DNA from: Lachnospiraceae bacterium
Lineage (GTDB): Bacteria; Bacillota_A; Clostridia; Lachnospirales; Lachnospiraceae
Assembly: GCA_017996675.1 (NCBI GenBank)
Contig: JAGOGN010000057.1
Coordinates: forward strand, 1 to 8,864
DNA: 8,864 nucleotides
Direction: 5' to 3'
Of the stretch, positions 1 through 5,928 are shown in pieces (within the stretch, counting starts at the first letter, position 1; every line of letters starts with the position of its first letter). The notes below the pieces were generated by a model. That model searched no databases. It saw only the letters and a program-made list of their open reading frames with translations, and was not told where the DNA came from. The position numbers and the translations under genes are program-made.

Positions 1-1348
1 ACCATGGATCATTTCTTTTTTTCAAAAATGGTAATGCTACCTGTGGAAAAGAAGCATAACTTAATACATCCTCTTCCGCGCGGGCAAGGTCACCTAATTC
101 TTTCCTGAATTCATCCATCTGTGGTGGTAAAAGATCTGCTGGACGACAGGTAATCACTTCTTCATTTCCAATAATTTTAGTTTGAATCTCTCTTGCAATC
201 GGTCCTGGTGTTTTACCATAAAGACCTTTCACATAATCTTTGACTTCCTTTGGAACCATTTTATAACGTTCACCTGCAAGTACATTCATCACAGCCTGTG
301 TTCCAACCATCTGAGACAATGGTGTTACAAGTGGTGGAAATCCTAATTCAGCACGAACCTTTGGAACTTCTGCAAGAACGTCCTCATAACGATCTTCTTT
401 CTTCGCTTCCTTCAACTGAGATAACAAATTGGAAAGCATACCACCTGGCACCTGGGTTTCCAGAATTCCTGGGTCTACTTCATATACCTTTGGATTTAAT
501 AATCCACTTTCACGAAAATCATCTCGAATCCCTTTAAAGTGAATGGTCATGCGATCCAGCGCTTCCTGTTTCAGGCTGGTTTGATATCCCAATTCGCGAA
601 GGACATAATCCATCGTCTCTGTTGGTGGCTGACTGGTTCCACTTGATAAAGGTGAGATAGCAGTATCTATAATATCTGCTCCTGCTTCCACTGCCTTTAA
701 CAAAGTCATACTTCCAGTTCCACTGGTTTCATGTGTATGAATGCTTAAAGGAAGGCTGGAAACTCTCTTAATTCCCTGCACCAGTTCAAATGCTCTTCCT
801 GGTGATAAAATACCCGCCATATCTTTAATCGCGATGGAATCTGCGCCCATTTGCTCTAATACTTTTACCATCTCGCAATAATAGGCATCTGTATGAATAT
901 CACTAATGGTATAACAAATACATCCTTGTGCATGTCCGCCGTGTTTTTTAACTGCTTTAAATGATGTTTCCAAATTTCTGGTGTCATTTAATGCGTCAAA
1001 AATTCTTAAGATATCGATTCCATTTTCAATTGCTCTACCTACAAAGCTTTCAATTACATCATCTGGGTAATTTTTATATCCTAATAAATTCTGTCCGCGA
1101 AGCAACATCTGAAGTTTTGTATTTTTAACATGCTTTCGAATGGTACGTAAACGCTCCCATGGGTCTTCGTTTAGAAAACGAAGACAGGAATCAAAAGTTG
1201 CTCCACCCCAGCACTCCAAGGAATAGTAACCCGCCTGATCCATGGTCTCTAATATTGGAAGCATGGCGTCCGTTGTCATTCTTGTTGCAACCAGACTTTG
1301 ATGTGCGTCACGCAATACGGTTTCTGTAAATTTTATTTCTCTTGCCAC
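1..1348 (-). CDS. oadA: Oxaloacetate decarboxylase alpha subunit (carboxyltransferase), 3' end cut off
   Basis: This is the carboxyltransferase subunit of a biotin-dependent decarboxylase. It moves the carboxyl group of a 2-oxoacid, most likely oxaloacetate, onto biotin on the separate carrier protein. I read 449 codons without a stop, from a GTG start preceded by AGGAGGG to the window edge. Residues ~5-260 form the HMGL-like TIM barrel and ~280 onward the conserved PYC/OADA domain. Visible active-site residues are RDAHQS with D14, C145, the IKD lysine K175, and IHTH with H204 and H206. These align at a constant offset of 3 with D17, C148, K178, H207 and H209 of Klebsiella OadA as I recall them. 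H204/H206 and D14 would hold the divalent metal. The biotin domain fused to many OadA proteins is presumably absent, because a free carrier is encoded in the same operon; the true C-terminus lies outside the window. The fold is shared with pyruvate carboxylase subunit B and transcarboxylase 5S, but the OadB-type neighbour favours a decarboxylase. Confidence 0.92.
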   Translation of the reverse strand, partial: MAREIKFTETVLRDAHQSLVATRMTTDAMLPILETMDQAGYYSLECWGGATFDSCLRFLNEDPWERLRTIRKHVKNTKLQMLLRGQNLLGYKNYPDDVIESFVGRAIENGIDILRIFDALNDTRNLETSFKAVKKHGGHAQGCICYTISDIHTDAYYCEMVKVLEQMGADSIAIKDMAGILSPGRAFELVQGIKRVSSLPLSIHTHETSGTGSMTLLKAVEAGADIIDTAISPLSSGTSQPPTETMDYVLRELGYQTSLKQEALDRMTIHFKGIRDDFRESGLLNPKVYEVDPGILETQVPGGMLSNLLSQLKEAKKEDRYEDVLAEVPKVRAELGFPPLVTPLSQMVGTQAVMNVLAGERYKMVPKEVKDYVKGLYGKTPGPIAREIQTKIIGNEEVITCRPADLLPPQMDEFRKELGDLARAEEDVLSYASFPQVALPFLKKRNDPW

Positions 1349-1354
1349 TTTCTT

Positions 1355-1361
1355 CCCTCCT
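1355..1361 (-). promoter_or_regulatory. Ribosome binding site setting the GTG start of oadA
   Basis: AGGAGGG lies 6 bases before GTG at 1348-1346. The protein read from there begins MAREIKFTETVLRDAH, the usual N-terminus of this family. No ATG upstream gives a better fit, so GTG is the start. Confidence 0.85.
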
Positions 1362-1375
1362 ACTGATTGGTAATC

Positions 1376-1519
1376 CTAATTATCTTTTCTTAATGGGAAC
1401 GCTTTTAAGAGCAATTTTATTACAATGTACAATACGATCATTACAATAAAAATACCGCCCCAGCCAATTGCAAGTAATTTTGCTGATGTTATTAAATCTG
1501 CTATCATTAATTCGTTCAT
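1376..1519 (-). CDS. Small single-span membrane subunit, OadG-anchor-like (47 aa)
   Basis: A 47-residue protein lies between the beta and alpha genes. It starts ATG (MNELMIADLI...) and ends ...FPLRKDN with TAG. Residues ~15-39 form one hydrophobic segment containing GWGGIFIVMIVLYIVI, followed by a basic tail KLLLKAFPLRK. That is the layout of the N-terminal anchor of OadG/GcdD/MmdD subunits: one helix with glycines near its start, then a short cytoplasmic basic stretch. The long soluble tail usual in those subunits (total ~80-120 aa) is missing. AGGAG at 1532-1536 sits directly against the stop of the beta gene and about 12 bases before the ATG, a slightly long spacing; an in-frame ATG at residue 5 is a weaker alternative start. 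Its likely role, inferred from family and position, is to hold the carboxyltransferase to the membrane pump. The family call rests on topology, short motifs and context rather than long similarity. Confidence 0.82.
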   Translation of the reverse strand: MNELMIADLITSAKLLAIGWGGIFIVMIVLYIVIKLLLKAFPLRKDN

Positions 1520-1536
1520 CTTTTATTTTATCTCCT

Positions 1537-2646
1537 TTACATAAAGAATCCAAGAATTAGACCACCTGCTACTACAGAACCAATCTGACCTGCAACGTTT
1601 GCACTAATTGCATAGTTTAAAACGAAGTTCTGTGGATCTTCAGCAGTTGCCATTTTCTGAATTACTCTTGCGGACATTGGAAAAGCAGAGATACCTGCAG
1701 CTCCAATCATTGGATTGATTTTTTCTTTTCTAAACAAGTTCAGCACTTTACAGAATAACACACCACCAATAGAATCCATTACAAATGCAACAAGTCCAAA
1801 ACCAATAATCATCAATGTTCTAACATTCAAGAAAGAGTCTGCAGTCATGGTAGATGCAATTGTAAATCCTAATAAAATAGTAATCAGATTTACCAATTCA
1901 TTCTGTGCGGACTGGCTTAATCTTTCGGTTACTCCACATTCTCTTAGTAAGTTACCAAACATTAAGAATCCTACTAATGGAAGAGATGCAGGAGCTACTA
2001 ATCCAGCTACAATTGAAATAATAATTGGGAATAAAATCTTTGTTGTTCTTGAAACACCAGCTGCTTTATAATGCATACGAATCTGGCGTTCTTTTTTCGT
2101 TGTAACTAATTTAATTGCTGGTGGCTGAATAATTGGAACTAAAGACATATAAGAATACGCCGCCACTGTGATTGGCCCTAATAAGGAAGGCGCCAATTTG
2201 GATGCAACAAATACAGATGTAGGACCATCTGCAGCACCGATTACACCAATGGAAGCTGCTTGATGAATATCAAATCCGCATAAAACAGCAATTGCAATTG
2301 TGAAGAAAATTCCGAATTGCGCAGCTGCACCAAATAAAAGCATGGATGGGTTTTGTAACAATGGTCCAAAATCAATCATCGCTCCAATTCCAATAAATAA
2401 TAACAATGGGAAAAGTTCAGTCTTAATTCCCGCATTGAATAAAACATCTAAAACACCTTCTGTATCGCCCTGTGTAATCAAACCAGACAATGGAAGATTT
2501 ACTAAAATTGCACCCAGACCCATTGGTACTAAAAGTGCTGGTTCATATTCTTTCGCAATTCCTAGAAAGATCAGTACTGCTCCAATTGCGATCATTACCA
2601 ACTGCCCTGGTGTAATTGTCATAATACCTTGTATTAACTGTTCCAC
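1537..2646 (-). CDS. oadB: Na+-pumping decarboxylase beta subunit (OadB/GcdB/MmdB family)
   Basis: This integral membrane subunit decarboxylates carboxybiotin and couples it to Na+ export across the cytoplasmic membrane. The protein has 369 residues, a normal family length. It is strongly hydrophobic, with spans visible around residues 12-30, 37-55, 78-92, 101-123, 204-235, 253-270, 277-298 and 345-369. Two family signatures are intact: GVIGAADGPTSVF with D140, the counterpart of the Na+-binding Asp203 of Klebsiella OadB, and NPMIGAAGISAFPMSARV, whose N311, G315, S320 and R327 match N373, G377, S382 and R389 there in identity and spacing (reference numbers from memory). GTG start 8 bases after AGGAGG (2655-2660). 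It lies 17 bases after the biotin carrier, and its stop abuts the next ribosome binding site. The beta subunit alone does not reveal the substrate; glutaconyl- and methylmalonyl-CoA decarboxylases use the same family. The oxaloacetate reading depends on the alpha subunit. Confidence 0.95.
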   Translation of the reverse strand: MEQLIQGIMTITPGQLVMIAIGAVLIFLGIAKEYEPALLVPMGLGAILVNLPLSGLITQGDTEGVLDVLFNAGIKTELFPLLLFIGIGAMIDFGPLLQNPSMLLFGAAAQFGIFFTIAIAVLCGFDIHQAASIGVIGAADGPTSVFVASKLAPSLLGPITVAAYSYMSLVPIIQPPAIKLVTTKKERQIRMHYKAAGVSRTTKILFPIIISIVAGLVAPASLPLVGFLMFGNLLRECGVTERLSQSAQNELVNLITILLGFTIASTMTADSFLNVRTLMIIGFGLVAFVMDSIGGVLFCKVLNLFRKEKINPMIGAAGISAFPMSARVIQKMATAEDPQNFVLNYAISANVAGQIGSVVAGGLILGFFM

Positions 2647-2663
2647 TACTTTTTCCTCCTAGA

Positions 2664-3071
2664 TTATGCTTGAACGGTGAATAAAACTTCACTTACGTCA
2701 ACAAATTGGCCAGTTGAAACCATAATAGATGTAAGAGTACCGTCAATTGGAGATACAATTTCGTTCTCCATTTTCATTGCTTCTAAAACTACAACTGGTT
2801 CATTTTTAGAAACATGATCACCAGCTTGTTTACTAACTTTTAAAATATTTCCTGGCATTGGAGCAGTGATTTCCTGTCCTTCTCCCTTTTCATGCGCTAC
2901 TGGAGCACTTGGAGCCACTTCTTCTTTTGCAGGCAAAGCTGCTACTGGTTGAGTTGCAACTGACTGTGCTACTGGTGCCTGAACTGGAACCATCTGCACC
3001 CCTGGTGTCAATTCTTCCATTTCTACTACATACTCTTTTTCATTCAACTTAATTTTAAACTTTCTTAGCAT
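2664..3071 (-). CDS. Biotin carboxyl carrier subunit of the decarboxylase
   Basis: The protein has 135 residues. A short N-terminal region (MLRKFKIKLNEKEYVVEMEE) resembles that of GcdC/MmdC-type carriers. An Ala/Pro/Val-rich flexible linker follows at ~27-61, then a biotinyl domain at ~68-135. The biotin attachment motif EAMKMENE is complete, with K100 as the biotinylated lysine, and the domain begins APMPGNIL as usual. The protein should swing carboxybiotin from the OadA-type active site to the OadB-type pump. I chose ATG at 3071, not the in-frame ATG at 3086: GGAGG at 3080-3084 lies 8 bases before 3071 and overlaps the upstream ATG, so the upstream ATG cannot use it. The protein is encoded between the duplicated-motif protein and the beta subunit. 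A free carrier like this is usual for glutaconyl- and methylmalonyl-CoA decarboxylases and for some clostridial oxaloacetate decarboxylases. Confidence 0.93.
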   Translation of the reverse strand: MLRKFKIKLNEKEYVVEMEELTPGVQMVPVQAPVAQSVATQPVAALPAKEEVAPSAPVAHEKGEGQEITAPMPGNILKVSKQAGDHVSKNEPVVVLEAMKMENEIVSPIDGTLTSIMVSTGQFVDVSEVLFTVQA

Positions 3072-3079
3072 CCCTTTAT

Positions 3080-3084
3080 CCTCC
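3080..3084 (-). promoter_or_regulatory. Ribosome binding site setting the start of the biotin carrier
   Basis: GGAGG is 8 bases before ATG at 3071. Its last base is the first base of codon 2 of the longer reading from ATG 3086 only if that ATG were used, so the motif and the upstream ATG overlap. This makes 3071 the start, giving 135 residues in place of 140. Confidence 0.8.
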
Positions 3085-3111
3085 ATATAATCATTTTCTA
3101 ATTGGTTCCGA

Positions 3112-3453
3112 TTACGATACTCTCTTTATACTTTTTATACGAAAAGCAGAATTTGGATCATCACCAGCTGCGATTGCAGCACAGATGATTCCTGCTGCTT
3201 CATAATCCGTATCAATCGGCGTAATTTTTTGAATTCTAAATTTGCTGTCTGGATACGCTCCTGCGGCAATTGCTGCAGTAACCAACGCAACTTCTTCACG
3301 TTCCTCTTCTGTCATCGCATCACCTTCCCAGTCTGGTTTTGGTGGTTCAACTAGGGCAGGAACCGTATGGTTCGAAAGTAAATCTTTATGATTCAAATCA
3401 CCCTTGTTCGTATCCGTTATGCTTTTTTTACGAAAAAAATCTAGAAATTTCAA
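3112..3453 (-). CDS. Soluble small protein with duplicated OadG/epsilon-type C-terminal motif (113 aa)
   Basis: This is the first gene of the decarboxylase operon, 40 bases before the biotin carrier. I start it at TTG 3453, 7 bases after AAGGAGGAG; an in-frame TTG at 3480 sits where transcription should begin and has no ribosome binding site. The protein opens with a basic, aromatic stretch (MKFLDFFRKK). A polar Pro-containing linker follows, then two copies of one motif: residues 54-77 (AAIAAGAYPDSKFRIQKI core) and 86-109 (AAIAAGDDPNSAFRIKSI core), 32 residues apart. The motif, an Ala-rich helix followed by a short strand ending RIxxI, resembles the C-terminus of OadG/GcdD/MmdD subunits and the small epsilon subunit MmdE of Veillonella methylmalonyl-CoA decarboxylase. 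There is no membrane segment, unlike ordinary OadG. Its role is probably complex assembly or stabilisation by binding the carboxyltransferase; that is inference. The family call comes from motif memory and operon context. Confidence 0.8.
   Translation of the reverse strand: MKFLDFFRKKSITDTNKGDLNHKDLLSNHTVPALVEPPKPDWEGDAMTEEEREEVALVTAAIAAGAYPDSKFRIQKITPIDTDYEAAGIICAAIAAGDDPNSAFRIKSIKRVS
3127..3294 (-). repeat. Protein-level tandem repeat within the 113-aa subunit
   Basis: The stretches encoded at 3223-3294 and 3127-3198 give two 24-residue units, 96 bases apart, sharing AAIAAG, then P-x-S-x-FRI and a final isoleucine. The DNA copies have diverged clearly, so the duplication is old and kept at protein level. 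Confidence 0.8.
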
Positions 3454-3460
3454 CTTGCAC

Positions 3461-3469
3461 CTCCTCCTT
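3461..3469 (-). promoter_or_regulatory. Ribosome binding site setting the TTG start at 3453
   Basis: AAGGAGGAG lies 7 bases before TTG 3453, which opens MKFLDFFRKK. In the longer reading from TTG 3480 this same purine run would be translated as KRRR, which is typical of an ORF extended through its ribosome binding site. Confidence 0.8.
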
Positions 3470-3485
3470 TTGCTAAACAAGTACT

Positions 3486-3514
3486 ATTGTACCATAAAAT
3501 GAATATAATGTAAC
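3486..3514 (-). promoter_or_regulatory. Predicted vegetative promoter of the decarboxylase operon
   Basis: On the minus strand, GTTACA (3509-3514, 4 of 6 to TTGACA) and TACAAT (3486-3491, 5 of 6 to TATAAT) are separated by exactly 17 bases. The start of transcription would fall near 3479, leaving a leader of about 25 bases before TTG 3453. The position fits: it lies directly downstream of the terminator of the preceding operon and just upstream of the first decarboxylase gene. The -35 box lies inside an 8-base repeat of the terminator stem (GGGTTACA, 3509-3516). Confidence 0.65.
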
Positions 3515-3518
3515 CCAC

Positions 3519-3551
3519 AAAAAAGGGTTACAGAAATAATTTCTGTAACCC
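3519..3551 (-). terminator. Rho-independent terminator of the lysine-fermentation operon
   Basis: The stem GGGTTACAGAAA / TTTCTGTAACCC (3540-3551 paired with 3525-3536) has 12 perfect base pairs and a 3-base loop. On the minus strand it is followed at once by six U (3524-3519). It begins 14 bases after the kamE stop. There is no T-run after the hairpin on the plus strand, so it works in one direction, ending the minus-strand transcript and separating the two operons. Confidence 0.93.
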
Positions 3552-3564
3552 TCCATTCTTTGTA

Positions 3565-4350
3565 CTATTTTGCTCGATTCACCATTTCTGTAACTGCAAA
3601 TGTTGCAACATCTTCTGCAAATTTGCCAGGTCCAAATCCAGCGTCATAGCCTAATTCTTTTGCCATCTCATGCGTAATTCTCGCTCCACCACAACATACA
3701 ATGAAACGATCTCTTAACCCTTCGGCCTCTAGCAATTCAATCAGGTTTGTCATATTTTCAATATGAACATCTTTTTGTGTAACAGTCTGAGATACCAATA
3801 AAACATCTGCATTCATATCTTTTGCTTTTTGAATAAATTCTTCATTCAGCACCTGACTACCCATGTTTAATGCTTCCACCATCTCATAACGTTCTAGTCC
3901 ATAATGTCCTGCAAATCCTTTTCTGTTCATTACAGCGTCAATTCCTACCGTATGAGCATCGGTACCTGTAGATGCACCAACAATTACGACTTTTCTGCCG
4001 ATATTTTCTTTGATGTATTCATCCACTTCTTCCATACTCATGGTGTCCGCTTCTACTGTCTGAACATGGATATCCGTATAATCTACGGTATGCTGGCAAC
4101 TTCCATAAACAACATACATCGTAAATTCTGTATCCAAGGCATGGTGATATGCTACATTCACATCTTCCATTCCCATTTTCTTTGCCAAAATTCTGGCAGC
4201 TTCTTCACCCTTTTCGTCATCTTTAACTGGGAGTGTAAAGCTCATTTGAACCTTACCATCATTCATGGTATCACCATATGGTCTGATTTTCGTAAGATCC
4301 AAAGTGGTATCAATATTAGACTGGTGTAAATTGTATAATCCTGAACTCAT
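3565..4350 (-). CDS. kamE: Lysine 5,6-aminomutase beta subunit
   Basis: This is the cobalamin-binding subunit of D-lysine/L-beta-lysine 5,6-aminomutase. With KamD it moves the terminal amino group of beta-lysine from C6 to C5, giving 3,5-diaminohexanoate, using adenosylcobalamin and PLP. The protein has 261 residues, the usual length. The base-off B12 motif DxHxxG is present as DAHTVG, with H133 as the cobalt ligand. K144 in the following NRKG is the lysine that forms the PLP Schiff base across the subunit interface. Both fall at exactly the residue numbers known from Clostridium sticklandii. The Rossmann-type B12 domain covers roughly residues 119-261, including LLVSQTV and FIVCCGGARIT; residues 1-100 form the N-terminal dimerisation part. 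Its ATG overlaps the kamD stop as TAATG, behind GGGAGGAG (4358-4365), which suggests coupled translation in equal amounts, as expected for an alpha2beta2 enzyme. It is the last gene of its operon. Confidence 0.97.
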   Translation of the reverse strand: MSSGLYNLHQSNIDTTLDLTKIRPYGDTMNDGKVQMSFTLPVKDDEKGEEAARILAKKMGMEDVNVAYHHALDTEFTMYVVYGSCQHTVDYTDIHVQTVEADTMSMEEVDEYIKENIGRKVVIVGASTGTDAHTVGIDAVMNRKGFAGHYGLERYEMVEALNMGSQVLNEEFIQKAKDMNADVLLVSQTVTQKDVHIENMTNLIELLEAEGLRDRFIVCCGGARITHEMAKELGYDAGFGPGKFAEDVATFAVTEMVNRAK

Positions 4351-5909
4351 TATTGTACTCCTCCCTTCATCAGATCGATAAATGGGTTGAAATAATTATC
4401 ATTCTTTGTCACAACTCCAGCCAGACCTTTTCCGCCATCACGAGGACGTTTAATATCCGCAAATGTTCCTGCTTCTAAGGTTGCAAACATACCCTGCTCT
4501 TCGATTTTCTTTAGCAGTTCTGCAGCTTTTTCCAATACTTCATTGGCTCTAGTCTGCATAATTCCGCCTTCTTTATAAACGATATCATCACCAAAATTCT
4601 TCATTGTATTCTGGATATACTGTGCATTTTCGATTGACAACGCACGGTCAGACATAAATGGAGTATGAATTGCTTCTGTCATCATTCCAAGAAGGTGAAT
4701 TCTTTGGTTTGTCATAACAGTAACCATATTAAACAACGCATCCTGAACATGGCCTTTAAAAATATTTCCAGTCATGAATTTAGTAGGAGGCATATATTTC
4801 AATGGTGCTTTTGGGAAGATTTCTCTAGCCATCTGCGCCTGTGCTAATTCAAACAAGAATCCGTTTTCCATATCAGGTGTAATTTCGAACGCATGACCAA
4901 GTCCTTGCTGTTCTTCTGGAAGTCCTGCTGCCAAAGCAAACTGCTCATTTAAGAACTGAGACGCCAAAACAGTATGTGCTTCTTCCACTGCATCTGCTGT
5001 TGTCAGATAATTGTCTTCTCCAGAGTTGATAATTACGCCTGCAAAACTATTGATGACACGTGAAAAATATTGATCTACCAATGTTCTTTGCATATTGATA
5101 TCTCTAAACAAAATACCATATAATGCATCGTTTAACATAACATCCAGTCTCTCAATTGCTCCCATCGCAGCAATTTCAGGCATACATAATCCAGAACAGT
5201 AATTGCAGAGACGAATATATCTCTTTTGCTCTTCACCAACTTCATCTAATGCGTTACGCATCAATCTGAAGTTTTCCTGGGTTGCATAAGTTCCACCAAA
5301 TCCTTCGGTTGTTGCTCCGTATGGTACATAATCCAAAAGACTCTGTCCCGTTGTACGAATAACAGCGATGACATCTGCTCCCTGCTTCGCAGCAGCTGTT
5401 GCCTGGGTAATATCTTCATAAATATTACCAGTAGCAACGATTACGTACAATAATGGTCCCTGTTTATCTCCACCAAAATCTTCAAAATACTGATTTCTTT
5501 TTTGAACATTCTGGCTGATTCTTTCTGTCATTTTTTGTGCCTGTTCCGTAATCACTTTTGTAATTTCAGCAGTATCATGCACTGGTAATTTTGTCAGGTC
5601 GATTTCACCAGCGTTTACTTTTTCAGCAATTTCCTGTGTTGTAAGTCCTGTTTCAATCATTGCATTTCCCAGGTAAAAAGATACTCCTGTGGAAAGTGCT
5701 TCTTTTTCCAGCAAATGGTCTACAACCACGTTTGGAAGAGGCGCTTCTACATCATTTACTCCATCAATACCAAGAAGTCTGCAAATCGAACGCTCTACAG
5801 TCACTGTTGTATGCAGATCAATAAATCCCTGCACATCAGCAGCAACTTTGCCAGCACTTTGTCTTGCCTGGTCTACAAGCTCCTGATTTAAATTTAATTT
5901 ACTTTCCAT
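4350..5909 (-). CDS. kamD: Lysine 5,6-aminomutase alpha subunit
   Basis: This is the TIM-barrel catalytic subunit of the B12/PLP enzyme that converts beta-lysine to 3,5-diaminohexanoate; it works with KamE. From ATG 5909 the protein has 519 residues, close to the ~516 of Clostridium sticklandii KamD. R185, S190, S239, Y264 and R269 are present; as I recall the C. sticklandii structure, R184, S189, S238, Y263 and R268 there contact PLP, so all five match with a shift of one. The ORF stays open to GTG 5942 (530 residues), but that start lies inside the end of kamA and would translate the ribosome binding site. GAGGTGA at 5914-5920 precedes ATG 5909, so I use the shorter form. The gap to kamA is 19 bases, leaving no room for the kamB and kamC genes found here in some other lysine fermenters. 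The C-terminus reads ...FIDLMKGGVQ and overlaps kamE. Confidence 0.97.
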   Translation of the reverse strand: MESKLNLNQELVDQARQSAGKVAADVQGFIDLHTTVTVERSICRLLGIDGVNDVEAPLPNVVVDHLLEKEALSTGVSFYLGNAMIETGLTTQEIAEKVNAGEIDLTKLPVHDTAEITKVITEQAQKMTERISQNVQKRNQYFEDFGGDKQGPLLYVIVATGNIYEDITQATAAAKQGADVIAVIRTTGQSLLDYVPYGATTEGFGGTYATQENFRLMRNALDEVGEEQKRYIRLCNYCSGLCMPEIAAMGAIERLDVMLNDALYGILFRDINMQRTLVDQYFSRVINSFAGVIINSGEDNYLTTADAVEEAHTVLASQFLNEQFALAAGLPEEQQGLGHAFEITPDMENGFLFELAQAQMAREIFPKAPLKYMPPTKFMTGNIFKGHVQDALFNMVTVMTNQRIHLLGMMTEAIHTPFMSDRALSIENAQYIQNTMKNFGDDIVYKEGGIMQTRANEVLEKAAELLKKIEEQGMFATLEAGTFADIKRPRDGGKGLAGVVTKNDNYFNPFIDLMKGGVQ

Positions 5910-5913
5910 TCTT

Positions 5914-5920
5914 TCACCTC
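5914..5920 (-). promoter_or_regulatory. Ribosome binding site setting the ATG start of kamD
   Basis: GAGGTGA matches seven bases of the full Shine-Dalgarno sequence AAGGAGGTGA and ends 4 bases before ATG 5909. It supports the 519-residue KamD over the longer GTG reading, which would overlap kamA by 14 bases. Confidence 0.8.
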
Positions 5921-5928
5921 TTAAACGA

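Noticed and set aside
250..537. Plus-strand 95-residue open frame
   Set aside because: It lies wholly inside oadA on the other strand, has no recognisable domain, and the minus-strand protein keeps family residues throughout. The other plus-strand frames (1715-2071, 2300-2662, 3904-4329, 4665-4847, 5689-5886, 6738-6953, 7315-7590, 7649-7861, 7972-8220, 8217-8435) are antisense shadows in the same way.
1..1246. Inverted repeat GATCCATGGT between 1-10 and 1237-1246
   Set aside because: A 10-base palindromic-type match, over 1 kb apart and inside coding sequence that spells conserved protein; probably chance.
3072..3086. Upstream ATG at 3086 for the biotin carrier
   Set aside because: It overlaps GGAGG, which is correctly spaced for the next ATG at 3071, and no other ribosome binding site precedes it.
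1..3453. Glutaconyl-CoA or methylmalonyl-CoA decarboxylase as the identity of the second operon
   Set aside because: Those enzymes use crotonase-like acyl-CoA carboxyltransferases (GcdA/MmdA). The alpha subunit here is the HMGL-like OadA/5S type with metal ligands D14, H204 and H206, which acts on 2-oxoacids.
3454..3480. Nine extra N-terminal residues of the 113-residue protein from TTG 3480
   Set aside because: They translate the ribosome binding site (KRRR) and begin where the transcript is predicted to start.
3525..3551. The hairpin as a two-way terminator
   Set aside because: After the stem on the plus strand comes TCCATTCTTTG, which has no T-run, and no plus-strand gene reads toward it.
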